64,000 bases of DNA from the NCBI RefSeq assembly GCF_004353225.1, contig NZ_CP037934.1, positions 2,480,001 through 2,544,000 of the forward strand. Direction: 5' to 3'. Numbering within the stretch: the first letter of the stretch is position 1; every line of letters begins with the position of its first letter. The stretch is from Marinobacter sp. JH2. GTDB taxonomy: Bacteria > Pseudomonadota > Gammaproteobacteria > Pseudomonadales > Oleiphilaceae. The notes below the pieces were generated by a model. The model made no database searches. It was not told the DNA's origin and saw nothing but the letters and a program-made list of their open reading frames with translations. Shown here in pieces: positions 26,929 through 37,692 of this stretch. The position numbers and the translations under genes are program-made.

Positions 26929-26960
26929 AAAAAAAACCGAGCAGTTGCTCGGTTTTTTTT
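26929..26960. terminator. Bidirectional terminator between glnG and ssb
   Basis: ACCGAGCA (26936-26943) and TGCTCGGT (26946-26953) form a stem flanked by A-runs on the left and T-runs on the right, so it can end glnG on the plus strand and ssb on the minus strand. Confidence 0.9.
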
Positions 26961-26975
26961 ATGCGCGCCCCCGCC

Positions 26976-27521
26976 TTAAAACGGGATGTCGTCGTCAAAA
27001 TCATCAATGGGCTCTGGCATGCTACCCGCCTGCTGCTGTGGCGCAGGATTATTGTAGCCACCCTGTTGCTGGGGCTGCTGAGGCTGTTGCGGTGCATTGT
27101 ATTGCTGCTGAGGTGCTGGAGCTTGCTGCTGCGGGCGCCCCTGCGGAGCACCTTGATTCATGCCACCTTCACTTCCGCGGCTATCCAGCATCTGCATCTG
27201 ACCGTTGATATCCACAACAATCTCCGTCGTGTAACGATCCTGACCATCCTGACCTTGCCACTTCCGAGTCTGCAAACGCCCTTCGATATAGACCTTTGAC
27301 CCTTTACGCAAATACTGCCCGGCTACTTCCGCCACCTTTCCGAAGATAACAATCCGGTGCCACTCGGTTCGAGGGACCATCTGACCGGTCTGTCGATCTT
27401 TGTAACTTTCATCGGTCGCCAAGTTCAGGTTAACCACTGCATTGCCGTTTGGGGTGTATCGGGTATCCGGGTCCTGGCCCAGGTTGCCGATCAGAATTAC
27501 CTTGTTTATGCCTCGTGCCAT
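26976..27521 (-). CDS. ssb: Single-stranded DNA-binding protein
   Basis: 181 residues from the ATG at 27521 ([15 protein letters not shown]), which has AGGAGC about 5 bases upstream; a longer frame to 27566 is rejected. The OB-fold is clear to about residue 110 ([46 protein letters not shown]). Then comes a Gln/Pro/Gly-rich linker of about 55 residues, rich in QQ repeats, and the conserved acidic tip DDFDDDIPF that contacts many replication and repair proteins. It coats single-stranded DNA as a tetramer. It is next to yajR and uvrA, a grouping also found in pseudomonads. Confidence 0.97.
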   Translation of the reverse strand: MARGINKVILIGNLGQDPDTRYTPNGNAVVNLNLATDESYKDRQTGQMVPRTEWHRIVIFGKVAEVAGQYLRKGSKVYIEGRLQTRKWQGQDGQDRYTTEIVVDINGQMQMLDSRGSEGGMNQGAPQGRPQQQAPAPQQQYNAPQQPQQPQQQGGYNNPAPQQQAGSMPEPIDDFDDDIPF

Positions 27522-27577
27522 GTTCTGCTCCTGGTGTTTTTGACCGAACGCCTGCACTCCCTGCAAGCGTCCAATGT

Positions 27578-28948
27578 TTAAGTATTGTCACCCTGCCGCA
27601 CAAATTCCAGGTGCGCAAGCTGATCTTCATTAAAGTACTGACGATCCACTTTCAAATAAGCCGTCAAGGCCTCTTCAACAATAACCACGTCCGCTACGCC
27701 AGACAGACCTCGCAAACGTTGATCGATGTCATCAAAGGGTGTTGCGAGCACATCACGCAACTGCACCACCAAACTGGCGGTGTAACTTGGGGGTGGCATG
27801 GTGAGCGCTACCAGCAACCAAACTATCAATACGCCAGCCATTAACCACAGCACGCCATCCAAGCCAGTTTGCTGCAACAAATAACCACCCAGTGCGCCTC
27901 CAAGAAACGCCCCTAAAAACTGAGACGTTGAATAAACCCCCATCGCCGTGCCTTTGCTCGCCGCAGGCGCTTCCTTACTGATCAAAGACGGCAAACTCGC
28001 TTCCAGCAAATTGAACGCCATGAAAAAGAAGAACAAGACCGCCCACGCCACTCCCAGACTATCCGTTACGCCGGTCATTGCCGCCGTTGCTAATGCCAAC
28101 AACGCAATTGCGCCACAGAGCACGGGTTTCATTTTACGCTTTTTCTCACCAATGACGATAAACGGCACCATGGCAAAGAACGAGGTCACCATCACCGTCA
28201 GGTAAAACCACCAATGAGAAGTGGCGGTCAACCCGAGCTGGTCGTTAAGAATGGTCGGGAACACCAAAAACAACGCGGTCAGCGCAAAATGCAGGGCAAA
28301 AATACCAAAATCCAGTCGCAACAAACGGCCATCGGCCAGAACCTTCCCAACCATCTCACGCGCTGGATGCGTTTCAGCGTTCACCTTGTGCTGGTGCGGC
28401 GTGGGTACGACCTTCGCCACCACAATCAATGCCAGAAGCGCCAGCACAGAGGTGGTGTAGAAAATACCGGACAAACCCCAAGCAGCGCCAAGCAGTGGCC
28501 CAACAACCAGGGAAACAGAAAACGACAAGCCAATTGAAATACCAACCGTTGCCATTGCCTTGGTGCGCTGTTCTTCTCGAGTCAGGTCGCTGAGCATGGC
28601 CATCAAAACACTGGCGATGGCTCCTGCACCTTGCAATATACGCCCGGCAATCACCCCGTATATCGAGTCCGCAACGCCCGCAAGGACACTGCCCGCCGAA
28701 AACAGTATCAAGCCGATATAGATCATCCGCTTACGCCCGACCCGATCCGACATCAACCCGAATGGAATCTGCAACAACGCTTGGCTTAAACCGTATGCAC
28801 CGATCGCAAAGCCGATCAAAGCAGGTGTCGCTCCCTGTAAATCACTCCCCAACAGAACGAACACCGGCATAACCATAAACAGCCCCAGCATACGCATGGC
28901 GTATACCGAAGCCAGAGCTGCGACTGAGCGTTTTTCTAGCGCGTTCAT
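27578..28948 (-). CDS. yajR: YajR-type MFS transporter with C-terminal YAM-like domain
   Basis: 456 residues from the ATG at 28948 ([12 protein letters not shown]); the longer frame to 29005 would run into the uvrA promoter region. Twelve membrane helices are predicted, with the MFS motif A at [12 protein letters not shown] (about 74-85) and motif B-like RILQGAGAI. The MFS part keeps long stretches matching E. coli YajR ([27 protein letters not shown]). The last ~60 residues ([24 protein letters not shown]) resemble the soluble ferredoxin-like YAM domain of YajR. It is a proton-driven exporter of unknown substrate. It is divergent from uvrA. Confidence 0.88.
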   Translation of the reverse strand: MNALEKRSVAALASVYAMRMLGLFMVMPVFVLLGSDLQGATPALIGFAIGAYGLSQALLQIPFGLMSDRVGRKRMIYIGLILFSAGSVLAGVADSIYGVIAGRILQGAGAIASVLMAMLSDLTREEQRTKAMATVGISIGLSFSVSLVVGPLLGAAWGLSGIFYTTSVLALLALIVVAKVVPTPHQHKVNAETHPAREMVGKVLADGRLLRLDFGIFALHFALTALFLVFPTILNDQLGLTATSHWWFYLTVMVTSFFAMVPFIVIGEKKRKMKPVLCGAIALLALATAAMTGVTDSLGVAWAVLFFFFMAFNLLEASLPSLISKEAPAASKGTAMGVYSTSQFLGAFLGGALGGYLLQQTGLDGVLWLMAGVLIVWLLVALTMPPPSYTASLVVQLRDVLATPFDDIDQRLRGLSGVADVVIVEEALTAYLKVDRQYFNEDQLAHLEFVRQGDNT

Positions 28949-28974
28949 ATAACCCGTGCCGGAGTGAATGAATG

Positions 28975-28998
28975 GGGTCGCGACCCTCGGCCGCGAGG
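28975..28998. repeat. 12-bp palindrome and hairpin between yajR and uvrA
   Basis: GGGTCGCGACCC (28975-28986) is a perfect palindrome; CCTCG (28985-28989) and CGAGG (28994-28998) form an overlapping short hairpin. It lies in the 179-bp divergent region, a position suited to an operator for yajR; no regulator is known. Confidence 0.5.
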
Positions 28999-29127
28999 CG
29001 CGCATTGTACCAGAACACTGGCTCCGACGGGACTACTCACATTGGGGTGCCCCTACGTAGAGTCGACAACTTAGCCGCGCCTTCCCTAAAACGATATACT
29101 GGTCGTTTTTATCGGAAGCGAGGTGTT

Positions 29128-31950
29128 ATGGACCATATCCAGATCAAGGGTGCACGCACCCACAACCTGAAAAACATCGACCTGGATATGCCGCGGGACA
29201 AACTCATCGTGATTACCGGGCTGTCGGGCTCAGGGAAGTCGTCTTTGGCATTCGACACACTCTACGCCGAAGGCCAGCGACGCTACGTGGAATCCTTGTC
29301 GACCTACGCACGGCAATTTTTATCCATGATGGAAAAACCCGACGTGGACCACATCGAAGGCTTGTCACCGGCTATTTCGATCGAACAAAAGTCCACCTCT
29401 CACAACCCGCGTTCAACCGTGGGCACCATCACCGAAATCTACGATTACCTGCGCTTGCTATTTGCGCGTGCCGGCGAGCCCCGCTGCCCAGACCACCACC
29501 AACCGTTGGAAGCCCAAACCGTTAGTCAAATGGTGGATCAGGTGTTGGCGTTCCCAGAAGACAGTAAATTGATGATCCTCGCGCCCGTGATCCGGGACCG
29601 GAAGGGCGAGCACCTGCAAGTCATCGACACCATGCGCAGCCAAGGTTTTATTCGACTTCGAGTAGACGGCACCGTCTATGACATCGACGACGTGCCCGCC
29701 CTCGATAAAAAGCGCAAACACCAAATCGACGTCGTGGTTGACCGATTCAAAGTAAAACCGGGGCTTGAACAGCGGCTCGCGGAAAGCTTCGAAACGGCCC
29801 TCGACTTATCCGACGGCATCGCGCTCGTCGCTCCCATGTCAGGCCAAGGCGAAGAGCATACGTTTTCCGCCCGCTACGCGTGTAACCAGTGTGGCTACTC
29901 CCTAAGCGAGCTTGAACCGCGGCTTTTTTCCTTCAACAACCCCGCAGGTGCATGCCCCACTTGTGACGGACTGGGCGTTAAACAGTTTTTCGATCCTGAA
30001 AAAATCATTCAGCATCCTGAAGCAACGCTAGCGTCGGGCGCCATCAAAGGATGGGATCGCCGCGCGGTCTATTACTTCCAGATGCTAACCAGCGTTGCCG
30101 AACATTACAGCATGGACCTCGAAACACCTTGGGATGAACTGCCCGAAGATTTTCAGGAAGCCCTATTGCACGGAACCGGGAGTGAAGAAGTCACCTTCCG
30201 ATACGTTAACTCCCGTGGACAAATCATCGAAAAGGCACACCCCTTTGAAGGTATCCTACCTAATCTGGAACGCCGCTATCGGGAAACTGAGTCTCAAAGC
30301 ATGCGTGAGGAGCTGGCCCGAAACCTCAGCACCCAGCCGTGCAAAGACTGCCACGGCTCCCGCTTAAGGCAGAGCGCTCGGCACGTATTTATCAAAGAAC
30401 AAAACTTGCCAGACGTAACTCGCATGCCGGTAGGTGAAGCACACCGCTATTTCGGCGAATTGACGCTACCCGGGCGTAAAGGCGAAATAGCTGACAAAAT
30501 TCTGAAAGAGGTTCGCGAACGACTTCAGTTTCTGGTCAACGTTGGCCTCGAATACCTGACACTGGAGCGAAGCGCCGACACCCTGTCCGGCGGTGAAGCT
30601 CAACGGATTCGCCTGGCCAGTCAGATCGGAGCGGGCCTTGTCGGTGTTATGTACATTCTCGACGAGCCTTCCATAGGACTGCACCAACGGGATAACGATC
30701 GTCTACTTGCCACCCTTACCCATCTACGGGATCTGGGCAACACCGTCATCGTGGTAGAACACGACGAAGATGCTATCCGCGCCGCCGATTATGTCATCGA
30801 CATTGGACCCGGCGCCGGTGTACATGGCGGCCAAGTGGTCGCAAGAGGCACTCCCGCCGATATCATCGCCAACAAAGATTCACTAACTGGACAGTACCTA
30901 AGTGGCGAAAAAAGCATCGCGATAGCGCCGGAGCGCAATAAAGGCAATGGGAAAAACCTCATACTGACCGGTGCCACAGGCAACAACCTGCAAGACGTCA
31001 CACTGACCCTACCCTTAGGCATCATGACCTGTATAACCGGCGTATCCGGCTCTGGCAAGTCCACATTAATCAACAGCACACTGTACCCGGTCGCGGCCGC
31101 GAAACTTAACAAAGCCACCAGCTTGACCCACGCCCCCTACAAAAACCTCAAAGGGCTGGACGATCTGGACAAAGTCATCGATATCGACCAAAGCCCCATC
31201 GGCAGAACCCCCCGTTCCAACCCGGCCACCTACACGGGATTATTCACACCAATACGTGAATTATTCGCCGGCACCCAAGAAGCCCGATCAAGAGGCTATA
31301 AAGTTGGCCGCTTCTCCTTCAACGTCAAAGGCGGACGCTGCGAAGCCTGCCAAGGCGATGGCGTGATTAAAGTAGAAATGCACTTCTTGCCCGATGTATA
31401 CGTGCCCTGCGACATCTGCAAAGGCAAACGCTACAACCGGGAAACTCTGGAAGTTCGCTACAAAGGCAAAAACATCCACGAAGTGCTCGACATGACCGTG
31501 GAGGAAGGCCGCGAATTCTTCGACGCCGTACCCTTCTTGGCCCGGAAGCTTCAAACCCTCATCGACGTCGGCTTATCTTACATCCGCTTAGGACAAAGTG
31601 CCGTCACACTATCTGGCGGTGAGGCGCAGCGTGTGAAGCTCGCTAAAGAGCTCTCCAAACGGGATACAGGCAAGACCCTTTACATCCTGGACGAGCCAAC
31701 AACTGGCCTACACTTCTACGACATTCAACAATTGCTGAACGTATTGCAGCGGTTACGAGACCACGGCAACACAATCGTGGTGATCGAACACAACCTTGAC
31801 GTCATCAAAACAGCGGATTGGATCGTCGATCTGGGCCCTGAAGGTGGCTCTGGTGGCGGGCAGATTATTGCGGAAGGTACTCCTGAAGACGTAGCGAACA
31901 ACGCAAACTCCCACACCGGGAAATACCTAAAACCGATGCTGGAAAAATAA
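29128..31950 (+). CDS. uvrA: Excinuclease ABC subunit A
   Basis: 940 residues from the ATG at 29128 ([14 protein letters not shown]), which fits the E. coli UvrA start and has a GAAGCGAGG stretch upstream; a much longer frame from 28972 is rejected. It has two ABC ATPase modules: Walker [10 protein letters not shown] (about 31-39) and GVSGSGKST (about 640-648), signature LSGGEAQR twice, and two zinc modules, CNQCG...CPTCDG (about 252-286) and CEACQGDG...CDICKG (about 740-770). UvrA recognises DNA damage with UvrB at the start of nucleotide excision repair. No LexA box could be confirmed upstream. Confidence 0.97.
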   Translation: MDHIQIKGARTHNLKNIDLDMPRDKLIVITGLSGSGKSSLAFDTLYAEGQRRYVESLSTYARQFLSMMEKPDVDHIEGLSPAISIEQKSTSHNPRSTVGTITEIYDYLRLLFARAGEPRCPDHHQPLEAQTVSQMVDQVLAFPEDSKLMILAPVIRDRKGEHLQVIDTMRSQGFIRLRVDGTVYDIDDVPALDKKRKHQIDVVVDRFKVKPGLEQRLAESFETALDLSDGIALVAPMSGQGEEHTFSARYACNQCGYSLSELEPRLFSFNNPAGACPTCDGLGVKQFFDPEKIIQHPEATLASGAIKGWDRRAVYYFQMLTSVAEHYSMDLETPWDELPEDFQEALLHGTGSEEVTFRYVNSRGQIIEKAHPFEGILPNLERRYRETESQSMREELARNLSTQPCKDCHGSRLRQSARHVFIKEQNLPDVTRMPVGEAHRYFGELTLPGRKGEIADKILKEVRERLQFLVNVGLEYLTLERSADTLSGGEAQRIRLASQIGAGLVGVMYILDEPSIGLHQRDNDRLLATLTHLRDLGNTVIVVEHDEDAIRAADYVIDIGPGAGVHGGQVVARGTPADIIANKDSLTGQYLSGEKSIAIAPERNKGNGKNLILTGATGNNLQDVTLTLPLGIMTCITGVSGSGKSTLINSTLYPVAAAKLNKATSLTHAPYKNLKGLDDLDKVIDIDQSPIGRTPRSNPATYTGLFTPIRELFAGTQEARSRGYKVGRFSFNVKGGRCEACQGDGVIKVEMHFLPDVYVPCDICKGKRYNRETLEVRYKGKNIHEVLDMTVEEGREFFDAVPFLARKLQTLIDVGLSYIRLGQSAVTLSGGEAQRVKLAKELSKRDTGKTLYILDEPTTGLHFYDIQQLLNVLQRLRDHGNTIVVIEHNLDVIKTADWIVDLGPEGGSGGGQIIAEGTPEDVANNANSHTGKYLKPMLEK

Positions 31951-32001
31951 GGAACACACGACAAAACTACGTCGGCCAGCAACAACACAAATTCCAGACA
32001 C

Positions 32002-32034
32002 AAAAAAACCGGGAACCTTTCGGATCCCGGCCTT
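32002..32034 (-). terminator. Terminator of the alpha operon (after rplQ)
   Basis: CCGGGA (32009-32014) and TCCCGG (32025-32030), extended by a CC/GG pair inside, form a hairpin; on the minus strand seven T follow. It lies between convergent uvrA and rplQ and could also weakly end uvrA (CCTTTTC on the plus side). Confidence 0.8.
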
Positions 32035-32057
32035 TTCAAGAAATAGCCTAAACGATT

Positions 32058-32453
32058 TTACTCGTCGTCGCCCATCTCTTCAGCTTCAATGTCCAGAGGA
32101 CGGCCGACCAGCTCAACAAATGCCATAGGGGCATTGTCGCCAGCACGGAAACCGCACTTCAAAACACGAAGATATCCACCCGGTCGTTCGTTGTAACGGG
32201 GGCCCAGCTCGTTGAAAAGCTTAGCTACCGCTGCATCGTCACGCAGGCGCGCAAACGCCAGACGACGATTCGCAACCGAATCATTCTTTGCGAGCGTGAT
32301 CAATGGCTCTGCTACCCGACGCAATTCTTTCGCTTTCGGGAGCGTCGTTTTGATCAGCTCGTGCTCAACCAGTGACGCAGTCATGTTACGGAACATGGCC
32401 TTGCGATGCGCACTGGTCCTGTTGAACTTACGACCACTCTTACGATGACGCAT
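32058..32453 (-). CDS. rplQ: 50S ribosomal protein L17
   Basis: 131 residues, close to the 127 of E. coli L17. The start [24 protein letters not shown] and the region [31 protein letters not shown] match the L17 family; the acidic end (EAEEMGDDE) is a short extension. L17 sits near the exit of the peptide tunnel of the large subunit. It is the last gene of the alpha operon, 33 bp after rpoA, and is followed by the terminator at 32002-32034. Confidence 0.97.
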   Translation of the reverse strand: MRHRKSGRKFNRTSAHRKAMFRNMTASLVEHELIKTTLPKAKELRRVAEPLITLAKNDSVANRRLAFARLRDDAAVAKLFNELGPRYNERPGGYLRVLKCGFRAGDNAPMAFVELVGRPLDIEAEEMGDDE

Positions 32454-32486
32454 TGCTCTGATTCCTTACCTTAAACTAATCGGCGA

Positions 32487-33491
32487 TTAACCGCCCAGAA
32501 CCCGGTCATCACCACGAAGGCTTGCCGGCGGCCAGTTATCAAGACGCATTCCCAGTGACAGACCACGGGACGCTAGAACGTCCTTGATCTCGGTCAGCGA
32601 CTTTTTGCCAAGGTTAGGCGTCTTCAGCAGCTCCACTTCTGTGCGCTGGATTAGATCGCCGATATAGTAAATATTTTCTGCCTTCAAGCAGTTAGCCGAA
32701 CGTACAGTCAACTCAAGATCATCAACCGGACGCAACAGAATAGGATCGATTTCTTCCTCTTCTTCTACGCGCTCCGGCTCTTTTTCATGATCGAAATCGA
32801 CGAACACAGCCAATTGTTGCTGGAGGATAGTCGCGGCCCGGCGAATTGCTTCTTCCGGATCGATCGTACCGTTAGTCTCCAGATCAATAACAAGCTTGTC
32901 GAGATCTGTACGCTGCTCAACCCGTGCACTTTCTACCGCATAAGACACTCGGCGAACCGGGCTGAACGTAGCATCAAGCTGCAAACGCCCAATGGCACGA
33001 GTTTCGTCCTCGTCCAGTCCACGCTGATCAGCTGGCTCGTAGCCGCGACCCCGAGACACGCGCAAGCGCATGTTCAGTTCGCCGTTCTCGCTCAGGTGAC
33101 AGATAACGTGTTCCGGGTTAGCGATTTCAACGTCGTGATCCAACGTGATATCACCAGCAGTTACAACGCCCGGACCTTTTTTGCTGAGTGTCAGCTCAGT
33201 GTCATCACGTCCGTTCATCTTTACGGCAACGCCCTTGAGGTTCAAAAGAATCTCAATGACGTCCTCCTGGACACCCTCGATGGCACTGTACTCGTGCAGG
33301 ACACCGTCGATCTGTGCTTCAGTCACGGCGCAGCCTGGCATCGAAGACAGAAGAATGCGGCGAAGCGCACTGCCCAAGGTATGACCAAAGCCGCGTTCTA
33401 GCGGCTCCAGAGTGACCTTGGCACGCAAAGCGCCGGACTCTTTCACGTCGATCGTACGAGGTGTCAATAACTCATGTACTGAACGCTGCAT
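32487..33491 (-). CDS. rpoA: RNA polymerase alpha subunit
   Basis: 334 residues (E. coli 329). The N-terminal dimerisation/assembly domain includes [26 protein letters not shown] (about 28-53), and the C-terminal DNA/activator-binding domain includes [42 protein letters not shown] (residues ~262-303), with the Arg, Cys, Asn and Lys residues that touch UP elements. The linker is acidic (EEEEEID). The start [12 protein letters not shown] is standard. It lies between rpsD and rplQ, as in the alpha operon of gammaproteobacteria. Confidence 0.98.
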   Translation of the reverse strand: MQRSVHELLTPRTIDVKESGALRAKVTLEPLERGFGHTLGSALRRILLSSMPGCAVTEAQIDGVLHEYSAIEGVQEDVIEILLNLKGVAVKMNGRDDTELTLSKKGPGVVTAGDITLDHDVEIANPEHVICHLSENGELNMRLRVSRGRGYEPADQRGLDEDETRAIGRLQLDATFSPVRRVSYAVESARVEQRTDLDKLVIDLETNGTIDPEEAIRRAATILQQQLAVFVDFDHEKEPERVEEEEEIDPILLRPVDDLELTVRSANCLKAENIYYIGDLIQRTEVELLKTPNLGKKSLTEIKDVLASRGLSLGMRLDNWPPASLRGDDRVLGG

Positions 33492-33526
33492 AGACGCCCC
33501 TATCTGCTATCGTTGCTAACTGGGCT

Positions 33527-34147
33527 TTACTTAGAGTAAAGCTCGACGATGAGGTTCTCGTTGATGTCGGCAGGCAGTTCAGTACGCTCAGGTACTGACT
33601 TGTAAACGCCGGACATCTTGTTGGCGTCAACCTCTACCCAGCTCACCGGCGCGCGGCTACCAGCCAGTTCCAGAGCGCCTTTAACGCGCAACTGATTCTT
33701 GGCCTTCTCACGCAGACTCACAACGTCACCTGCTTTAACCTGATAAGAGGCAATATTTACCGGCTTATCGTTAACCAGGATCGCTTTGTGAGAAACGAGC
33801 TGACGGGACTCAGCACGGGTAGAACCAAAACCCATGCGATATACAACGTTATCCAGACGGCCTTCCAGAAGTTGCAGCAGGTTTTCACCCGTTGCGCCCT
33901 TCCGACGGGCTGCCTCTTTGTAGTACCCACGGAACTGCTTCTCAAGCACACCGTAGATACGACGAACTTTTTGCTTCTCGCGAAGCTGCAAGCCGTACTC
34001 GGACAGACGACCGCGACGCGCGCCGTGCATACCCGGCGGAGTCTCGATGTTGCACTTGGAATCGAGCGCGCGAACACCGCTCTTCAGAAAAAGATCTGTC
34101 CCTTCACGACGAGACAGCTTGCACTTCGGGCCTATATAACGAGCCAT
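33527..34147 (-). CDS. rpsD: 30S ribosomal protein S4
   Basis: 206 residues, the same as E. coli S4. The start [23 protein letters not shown] is typical, with only one of the zinc cysteines kept, so it is a zinc-free form. The S4 RNA-binding domain is [35 protein letters not shown] (about residues 92-126). S4 starts assembly of the 16S 5' domain. In E. coli it also represses its own alpha operon at the rpsM leader; a hairpin is present upstream of rpsM here but the same pseudoknot was not verified. Confidence 0.98.
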   Translation of the reverse strand: MARYIGPKCKLSRREGTDLFLKSGVRALDSKCNIETPPGMHGARRGRLSEYGLQLREKQKVRRIYGVLEKQFRGYYKEAARRKGATGENLLQLLEGRLDNVVYRMGFGSTRAESRQLVSHKAILVNDKPVNIASYQVKAGDVVSLREKAKNQLRVKGALELAGSRAPVSWVEVDANKMSGVYKSVPERTELPADINENLIVELYSK

Positions 34148-34165
34148 ATTTCACTGTCTCCTGTG

Positions 34166-34555
34166 TTAGACGCGGCGCTTCTTGGGCGGACGACAACCGT
34201 TATGGGGAATCGGCGTCACATCAGTGATGTTAGTGATCTTGTAGCCACACCCATTGAGGGCACGAACTGCAGATTCACGTCCGGGCCCAGGACCCTTAAC
34301 CTCTACATCCAGGTTTTTAAGGCCGTATTCAGCAGCCGCATTACCGGCTCTTTCAGCTGCTACCTGCGCAGCAAAAGGTGTGCTCTTACGCGAACCGCGG
34401 AAACCAGAACCACCAGAAGTGGCCCAGGACAAAACGTTGCCCTGACGGTCCGAAATGGTCACGATGGTGTTGTTGAAGGACGCGTGAATGTGCGCGACGC
34501 CATCAACAACCGTCTTTTTCACCTTTTTACGGGTACGTGTACCTGGCTTTGCCAT
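34166..34555 (-). CDS. rpsK: 30S ribosomal protein S11
   Basis: 129 residues, the E. coli length. Key stretches are [47 protein letters not shown] (about 21-67) and the C-terminal [12 protein letters not shown], both highly conserved in S11. It forms part of the 30S platform, next to the Shine-Dalgarno helix. It lies between rpsM and rpsD with gaps of 13 and 18 bp, as expected for co-translated alpha-operon genes. Confidence 0.98.
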   Translation of the reverse strand: MAKPGTRTRKKVKKTVVDGVAHIHASFNNTIVTISDRQGNVLSWATSGGSGFRGSRKSTPFAAQVAAERAGNAAAEYGLKNLDVEVKGPGPGRESAVRALNGCGYKITNITDVTPIPHNGCRPPKKRRV

Positions 34556-34568
34556 GTTTGCCTACCTG

Positions 34569-34925
34569 TTACTTACGAATAGGTTTGCGTGGACCTTTAC
34601 GGGTGCGGGCGTTGGTCTTGGTGCGCTGGCCGCGAACTGGAAGTCCGTGACGATGGCGCAGACCACGGAAGCAACCGAGATCCTTCAAACGCTTAATGTT
34701 CATCTGTACTTCACGACGCAAATCGCCTTCGACGGTGAACTTGCCCACTTCAGTACGAAGTGCTTCAAGCTGCTCGTCGCTAAGGTCTTTGACCTTGACG
34801 TCCGGCTTAACGCCGGTTGCATCGCAAAGCTTCTGGGCTGTTGTCTTGCCGACACCAAAGATGTATGTCAGTGAGATAACAGCATGTTTGTGATCGGGTA
34901 TATTGACACCGGCTATACGTGCCAT
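34569..34925 (-). CDS. rpsM: 30S ribosomal protein S13
   Basis: 118 residues, the E. coli length. [33 protein letters not shown] begins the chain and contains the helix-two-turn-helix; the basic tail [32 protein letters not shown] reaches towards the P-site tRNA. S13 links the 30S head to the 50S subunit. It is the first gene of the alpha operon; a sigma-70-like promoter lies 62-91 bp upstream. Confidence 0.98.
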   Translation of the reverse strand: MARIAGVNIPDHKHAVISLTYIFGVGKTTAQKLCDATGVKPDVKVKDLSDEQLEALRTEVGKFTVEGDLRREVQMNIKRLKDLGCFRGLRHRHGLPVRGQRTKTNARTRKGPRKPIRK

Positions 34926-34986
34926 CCAAATTACTCCGCGTTCAAAGCTTTGCTGTGTGAATTTTCCGCCACAAAAAGGGCGCGAA

Positions 34987-35016
34987 ATAATAACGCTCGA
35001 CTCAGGCTTGAGTCAA
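34987..35016 (-). promoter_or_regulatory. Sigma-70 promoter of the alpha operon
   Basis: On the minus strand TTGACT (35011-35016) and TATTAT (34987-34992) are 18 bp apart, each one mismatch from consensus. The predicted start is near 34980, giving a leader of about 55 bases before rpsM. It is built into the inverted repeat at 34994-35019. Confidence 0.7.
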
Positions 35017-35019
35017 GCG
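34994..35019. repeat. 11-bp inverted repeat between rpmJ and rpsM
   Basis: CGCTCGACTCA (34994-35004) and TGAGTCAAGCG (35009-35019) pair over 11 bp with one G-U-type mismatch and a 4-base loop; on the minus strand TTATTATTT follows. It may be a terminator for the spc operon, a part of the alpha promoter, or both. Confidence 0.65.
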
Positions 35020-35065
35020 CCATATTCCGAACCCCTTTTACAATGTCAGTTTTAATCCCGGAGGA

Positions 35066-35179
35066 TTAGCCCTGGCGCTGCTTGTGGCGAGGCTCCGAGC
35101 AGATGACTCGAACTGAGCCATTGCGTCGAATTACTTTGCAGTTACGGCAAATTTTCTTTACCGAAGCGCGTACTTTCAT
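35066..35179 (-). CDS. rpmJ: 50S ribosomal protein L36
   Basis: 37 residues, ATG at 35179. The small zinc-ribbon protein starts [19 protein letters not shown] and ends [10 protein letters not shown]; Cys11, Cys14, Cys27 and His32 make the zinc site, so this is the zinc-binding form. L36 sits deep in the large subunit, next to helices of 23S rRNA. It lies 31 bp after secY and is the last gene of the spc operon, as in E. coli. If the genome also carries a zinc-free copy it is not in this window. Confidence 0.97.
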   Translation of the reverse strand: MKVRASVKKICRNCKVIRRNGSVRVICSEPRHKQRQG

Positions 35180-35210
35180 TGTCGACTCCAGTTTTCAAGG
35201 GGAACGGCTA

Positions 35211-36533
35211 TCAGCCGTTCCGTCCATAGCCCTTGAGATTGGACTTCTTCATCAGTGATTCATACTGATGAGACATCAGGTGCGACTGAACCTGCGCCAT
35301 GAAATCCATCACCACGACTACAACAATCAGCAGTGATGTACCACCAAGATAGAAAGGTACGTTACCTGCAACCATCAGAAACTGAGGGAACAGGGACACC
35401 GCCGCGATATACATAGCCCCGAACAACGTAAGACGAGTAAGAACACCATCGATGTACTTCGCCGTCTGTTCTCCCGGACGAATCCCCGGAATGAACGCGC
35501 CGGAACGCTTGAGGTTATCCGCAACTTCTTTAGGGTTGTACATCAGCGCTGTGTAGAAGAAGCAGAAGAAAACAACTGCTGCTGCGAACAGGATAATATA
35601 CAAAGGTTGGCTCGGAGCCAATGCCTGTGATACATCACTCAACCATTCCATGCCCTCACCTTGTCCGAACCACTGCCCCAGTGACGCCGGGAAAAGCAGA
35701 ATCGAAGAAGCGAAGATCGGCGGAATAACACCGGCCATATTCACCTTAAGAGGCAAATGGCTGGATTGCTGAGCGAATACCTGACGTCCCTGCTGCCGCT
35801 TTGCGTAGTTAATGGTTAGACGGCGTTGGCCGCGCTCCATAAACACCACAAAACCGACTACAGCAACGGCCAGCACGCCAATACCGAGTACAACCAACAG
35901 ACTCATCTCTCCGTTACGTGCTTGCTCCAGGGTCTGACCTATAGCCCCCGGCAAGCCCGCGACAATACCTGCGAAAATAAGCAGGGAGATACCGTTTCCG
36001 ATACCACGCTCAGTGATTTGTTCACCGAGCCACATCATGAAGACGGCACCACAAACGAAAGAGACAACCGCCACAAAGTGGAAGCTGAAGCTGTCGTTGA
36101 ACGTAACACCTTGAGAGGCAAGCCCCACCGAAATACCAAAGCCCTGAACCAGGGCCAGGATAACCGTACCATACCGCGTGTACTGGCTAATCTTACGACG
36201 ACCAGCTTCACCCTCTTTCTTAAGCTGCTCAAGCTGCGGACTAACCGCAGTCATGAGCTGCATAATAATCGAGGCCGAAATATACGGCATAATACCGAGT
36301 GCGAAAATACTCATGCGCTCAAGCGCACCACCGGAGAACATGTTAAACAGACTCAGGATCGTGCCCTGGTTCTGGTCAAACAATGCCGCCAAACGGTCTG
36401 GGTTGATGCCAGGCACCGGAATATGAGCGCCGATGCGGTACACCAACAACGCCAGAAAGACAAACCAGAGCCGCGAACGCAGCTCTGCAAATCCTTTTCC
36501 AGCGCCCGCAGGCAATGATGCTGTCTTGGCCAT
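35211..36533 (-). CDS. secY: Preprotein translocase subunit SecY
   Basis: 440 residues (E. coli 443) with ten membrane helices. The first is [21 protein letters not shown], the plug region follows ([34 protein letters not shown], about 59-92), and the conserved cytoplasmic loop [18 protein letters not shown] (about 357-374) binds SecA and the ribosome. SecY is the pore of the SecYEG translocon in the inner membrane; its partner secE is also in this window at 61906-62274. It lies 17 bp after rplO, in the standard spc order. Confidence 0.98.
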   Translation of the reverse strand: MAKTASLPAGAGKGFAELRSRLWFVFLALLVYRIGAHIPVPGINPDRLAALFDQNQGTILSLFNMFSGGALERMSIFALGIMPYISASIIMQLMTAVSPQLEQLKKEGEAGRRKISQYTRYGTVILALVQGFGISVGLASQGVTFNDSFSFHFVAVVSFVCGAVFMMWLGEQITERGIGNGISLLIFAGIVAGLPGAIGQTLEQARNGEMSLLVVLGIGVLAVAVVGFVVFMERGQRRLTINYAKRQQGRQVFAQQSSHLPLKVNMAGVIPPIFASSILLFPASLGQWFGQGEGMEWLSDVSQALAPSQPLYIILFAAAVVFFCFFYTALMYNPKEVADNLKRSGAFIPGIRPGEQTAKYIDGVLTRLTLFGAMYIAAVSLFPQFLMVAGNVPFYLGGTSLLIVVVVVMDFMAQVQSHLMSHQYESLMKKSNLKGYGRNG

Positions 36534-36550
36534 TTAGTCCTCGACTCGTC

Positions 36551-36985
36551 TTAGTCTTCGACTTTCCCACCCGCGGCAACAATTGCCTCGCGTGCGCCTT
36601 TAGTGACACGTAGCCCTTTAACGGTTACCGCACGGTCCAGCTCACCAGACAGCATAACCTTAGCAACGCGAATTTCTTCACGAACGATGTCAGCTTTCTT
36701 CAGTGCAGCCAGATCGACCACGTCACCCTCTACCTTCGCCAACTCGTTCAGGCGAATTTCAGCAACGTAACGCTGCTGACGAGAGGTGAAACCGAATTTT
36801 GGCAGACGACGGGCCAAAGGCTGCTGACCACCCTCGAAACCAGGGGCTACAGAGCCACCGGAACGGGATTTCAGACCTTTATGACCGCGACCGCCCGTTT
36901 TACCGAGTCCGCTACCGATACCACGACCAACGCGCTTTGCGTTTGGACGTGAACCAGGTTCCGGAGCAAGTTCGTTCAGACGCAT
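36551..36985 (-). CDS. rplO: 50S ribosomal protein L15
   Basis: 144 residues from the ATG at 36985 ([12 protein letters not shown]), the L15 family start; an upstream start at 37000 would overlap rpmD. The conserved glycine-rich [27 protein letters not shown] (about 18-44) inserts into 23S rRNA. The length is the same as E. coli L15 (144). L15 helps late assembly of the large subunit. It follows rpmD with a 1-bp gap and precedes secY by 17 bp. Confidence 0.97.
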   Translation of the reverse strand: MRLNELAPEPGSRPNAKRVGRGIGSGLGKTGGRGHKGLKSRSGGSVAPGFEGGQQPLARRLPKFGFTSRQQRYVAEIRLNELAKVEGDVVDLAALKKADIVREEIRVAKVMLSGELDRAVTVKGLRVTKGAREAIVAAGGKVED

Positions 36986-36986
36986 C

Positions 36987-37175
36987 TCAGTTCTCCTCAA
37001 CCTGCACCAGGTAATTAACCCGGTTGATCATACCGCGAATAGAAGGAGTATCTTCCACTTCGACCGTGTGACCGATTTTACGAAGACCCAAACCCTTCAC
37101 ACAAAGCTTGTGCTTAGGCTGACAGCCGATTGGGCTGCGGGTCAGAGTTACTTTGATCGTTTTTGCGTTCGCCAT
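36987..37175 (-). CDS. rpmD: 50S ribosomal protein L30
   Basis: 62 residues from the ATG at 37175 ([17 protein letters not shown]); the longer frame to 37238 would overlap rpsE. The body, [51 protein letters not shown], matches L30, with the conserved GLGLRKIG turn. E. coli L30 has 59 residues. It is a small protein on the large-subunit surface. The gap to rpsE is 4 bp and to rplO 1 bp, so translation is likely coupled. Confidence 0.96.
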   Translation of the reverse strand: MANAKTIKVTLTRSPIGCQPKHKLCVKGLGLRKIGHTVEVEDTPSIRGMINRVNYLVQVEEN

Positions 37176-37179
37176 GACT

Positions 37180-37680
37180 TCAACCCAGGATATCTTCGAC
37201 GGATTTACCGCGCTTGGCTGCAACATCTTCAGGCGCATTCATAGCCTGCAGACCCTTAATGGTTGAACGTACAACGTTCACCGGGTTGGTAGAGCCGTAG
37301 CACTTAGAGAGAACGTTTTGAACGCCCGCTACTTCAAGCACTGCACGCATCGCACCACCAGCAATAACACCGGTACCTTCAGAAGCCGGCATCATGAACA
37401 CTTTAGAACCGCCGTGCTGTGCACGAACCGCGTACTGAAGCGTGTTGCCGTCTAGGGCGACGTCTACCATGTTTTTACGCGCAGCTTCCATAGCCTTTTG
37501 GATAGCGACCGGAACTTCCCGGGCTTTACCACGACCAAAACCAACGCGCCCTTTACCATCACCCACTACAGTCAGTGCAGTGAAGGCAAAGATACGGCCG
37601 CCTTTTACAACCTTAGCGACTCGATTGACCTGAACCAGCCTTTCCTGGAGCTCAGGCGCCTTCTGTTCGTTAACGCTCAT
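37180..37680 (-). CDS. rpsE: 30S ribosomal protein S5
   Basis: 166 residues from the ATG at 37680 ([12 protein letters not shown]), which has GAGGTGGAG directly upstream; a GTG nine bases earlier is less likely. The double-stranded-RNA-like domain [40 protein letters not shown] (about 19-58) has the classic S5 signature. The C-terminal half has the [23 protein letters not shown] fold. S5 is at the mRNA entry site and affects translational accuracy. E. coli S5 has 167 residues. Confidence 0.97.
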   Translation of the reverse strand: MSVNEQKAPELQERLVQVNRVAKVVKGGRIFAFTALTVVGDGKGRVGFGRGKAREVPVAIQKAMEAARKNMVDVALDGNTLQYAVRAQHGGSKVFMMPASEGTGVIAGGAMRAVLEVAGVQNVLSKCYGSTNPVNVVRSTIKGLQAMNAPEDVAAKRGKSVEDILG

Positions 37681-37692
37681 CTTCTCCACCTC

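Noticed and set aside
27010..27160. Short repeated CTG/TTG units, possible tandem repeat or CRISPR-like
   Set aside because: They encode the Gln-rich linker of SSB; no direct repeats with unique spacers.
29090..29127. A LexA (SOS) box before uvrA, suggested by TACTGG at 29097-29102
   Set aside because: The CTG is not followed by CAG at the right distance, so the CTG-N10-CAG pattern fails.
28972..29127. A longer uvrA start at 28972
   Set aside because: The added 52 residues have no match to UvrA and would overlap the promoter region; the ATG at 29128 has a ribosome-binding site and the family start.
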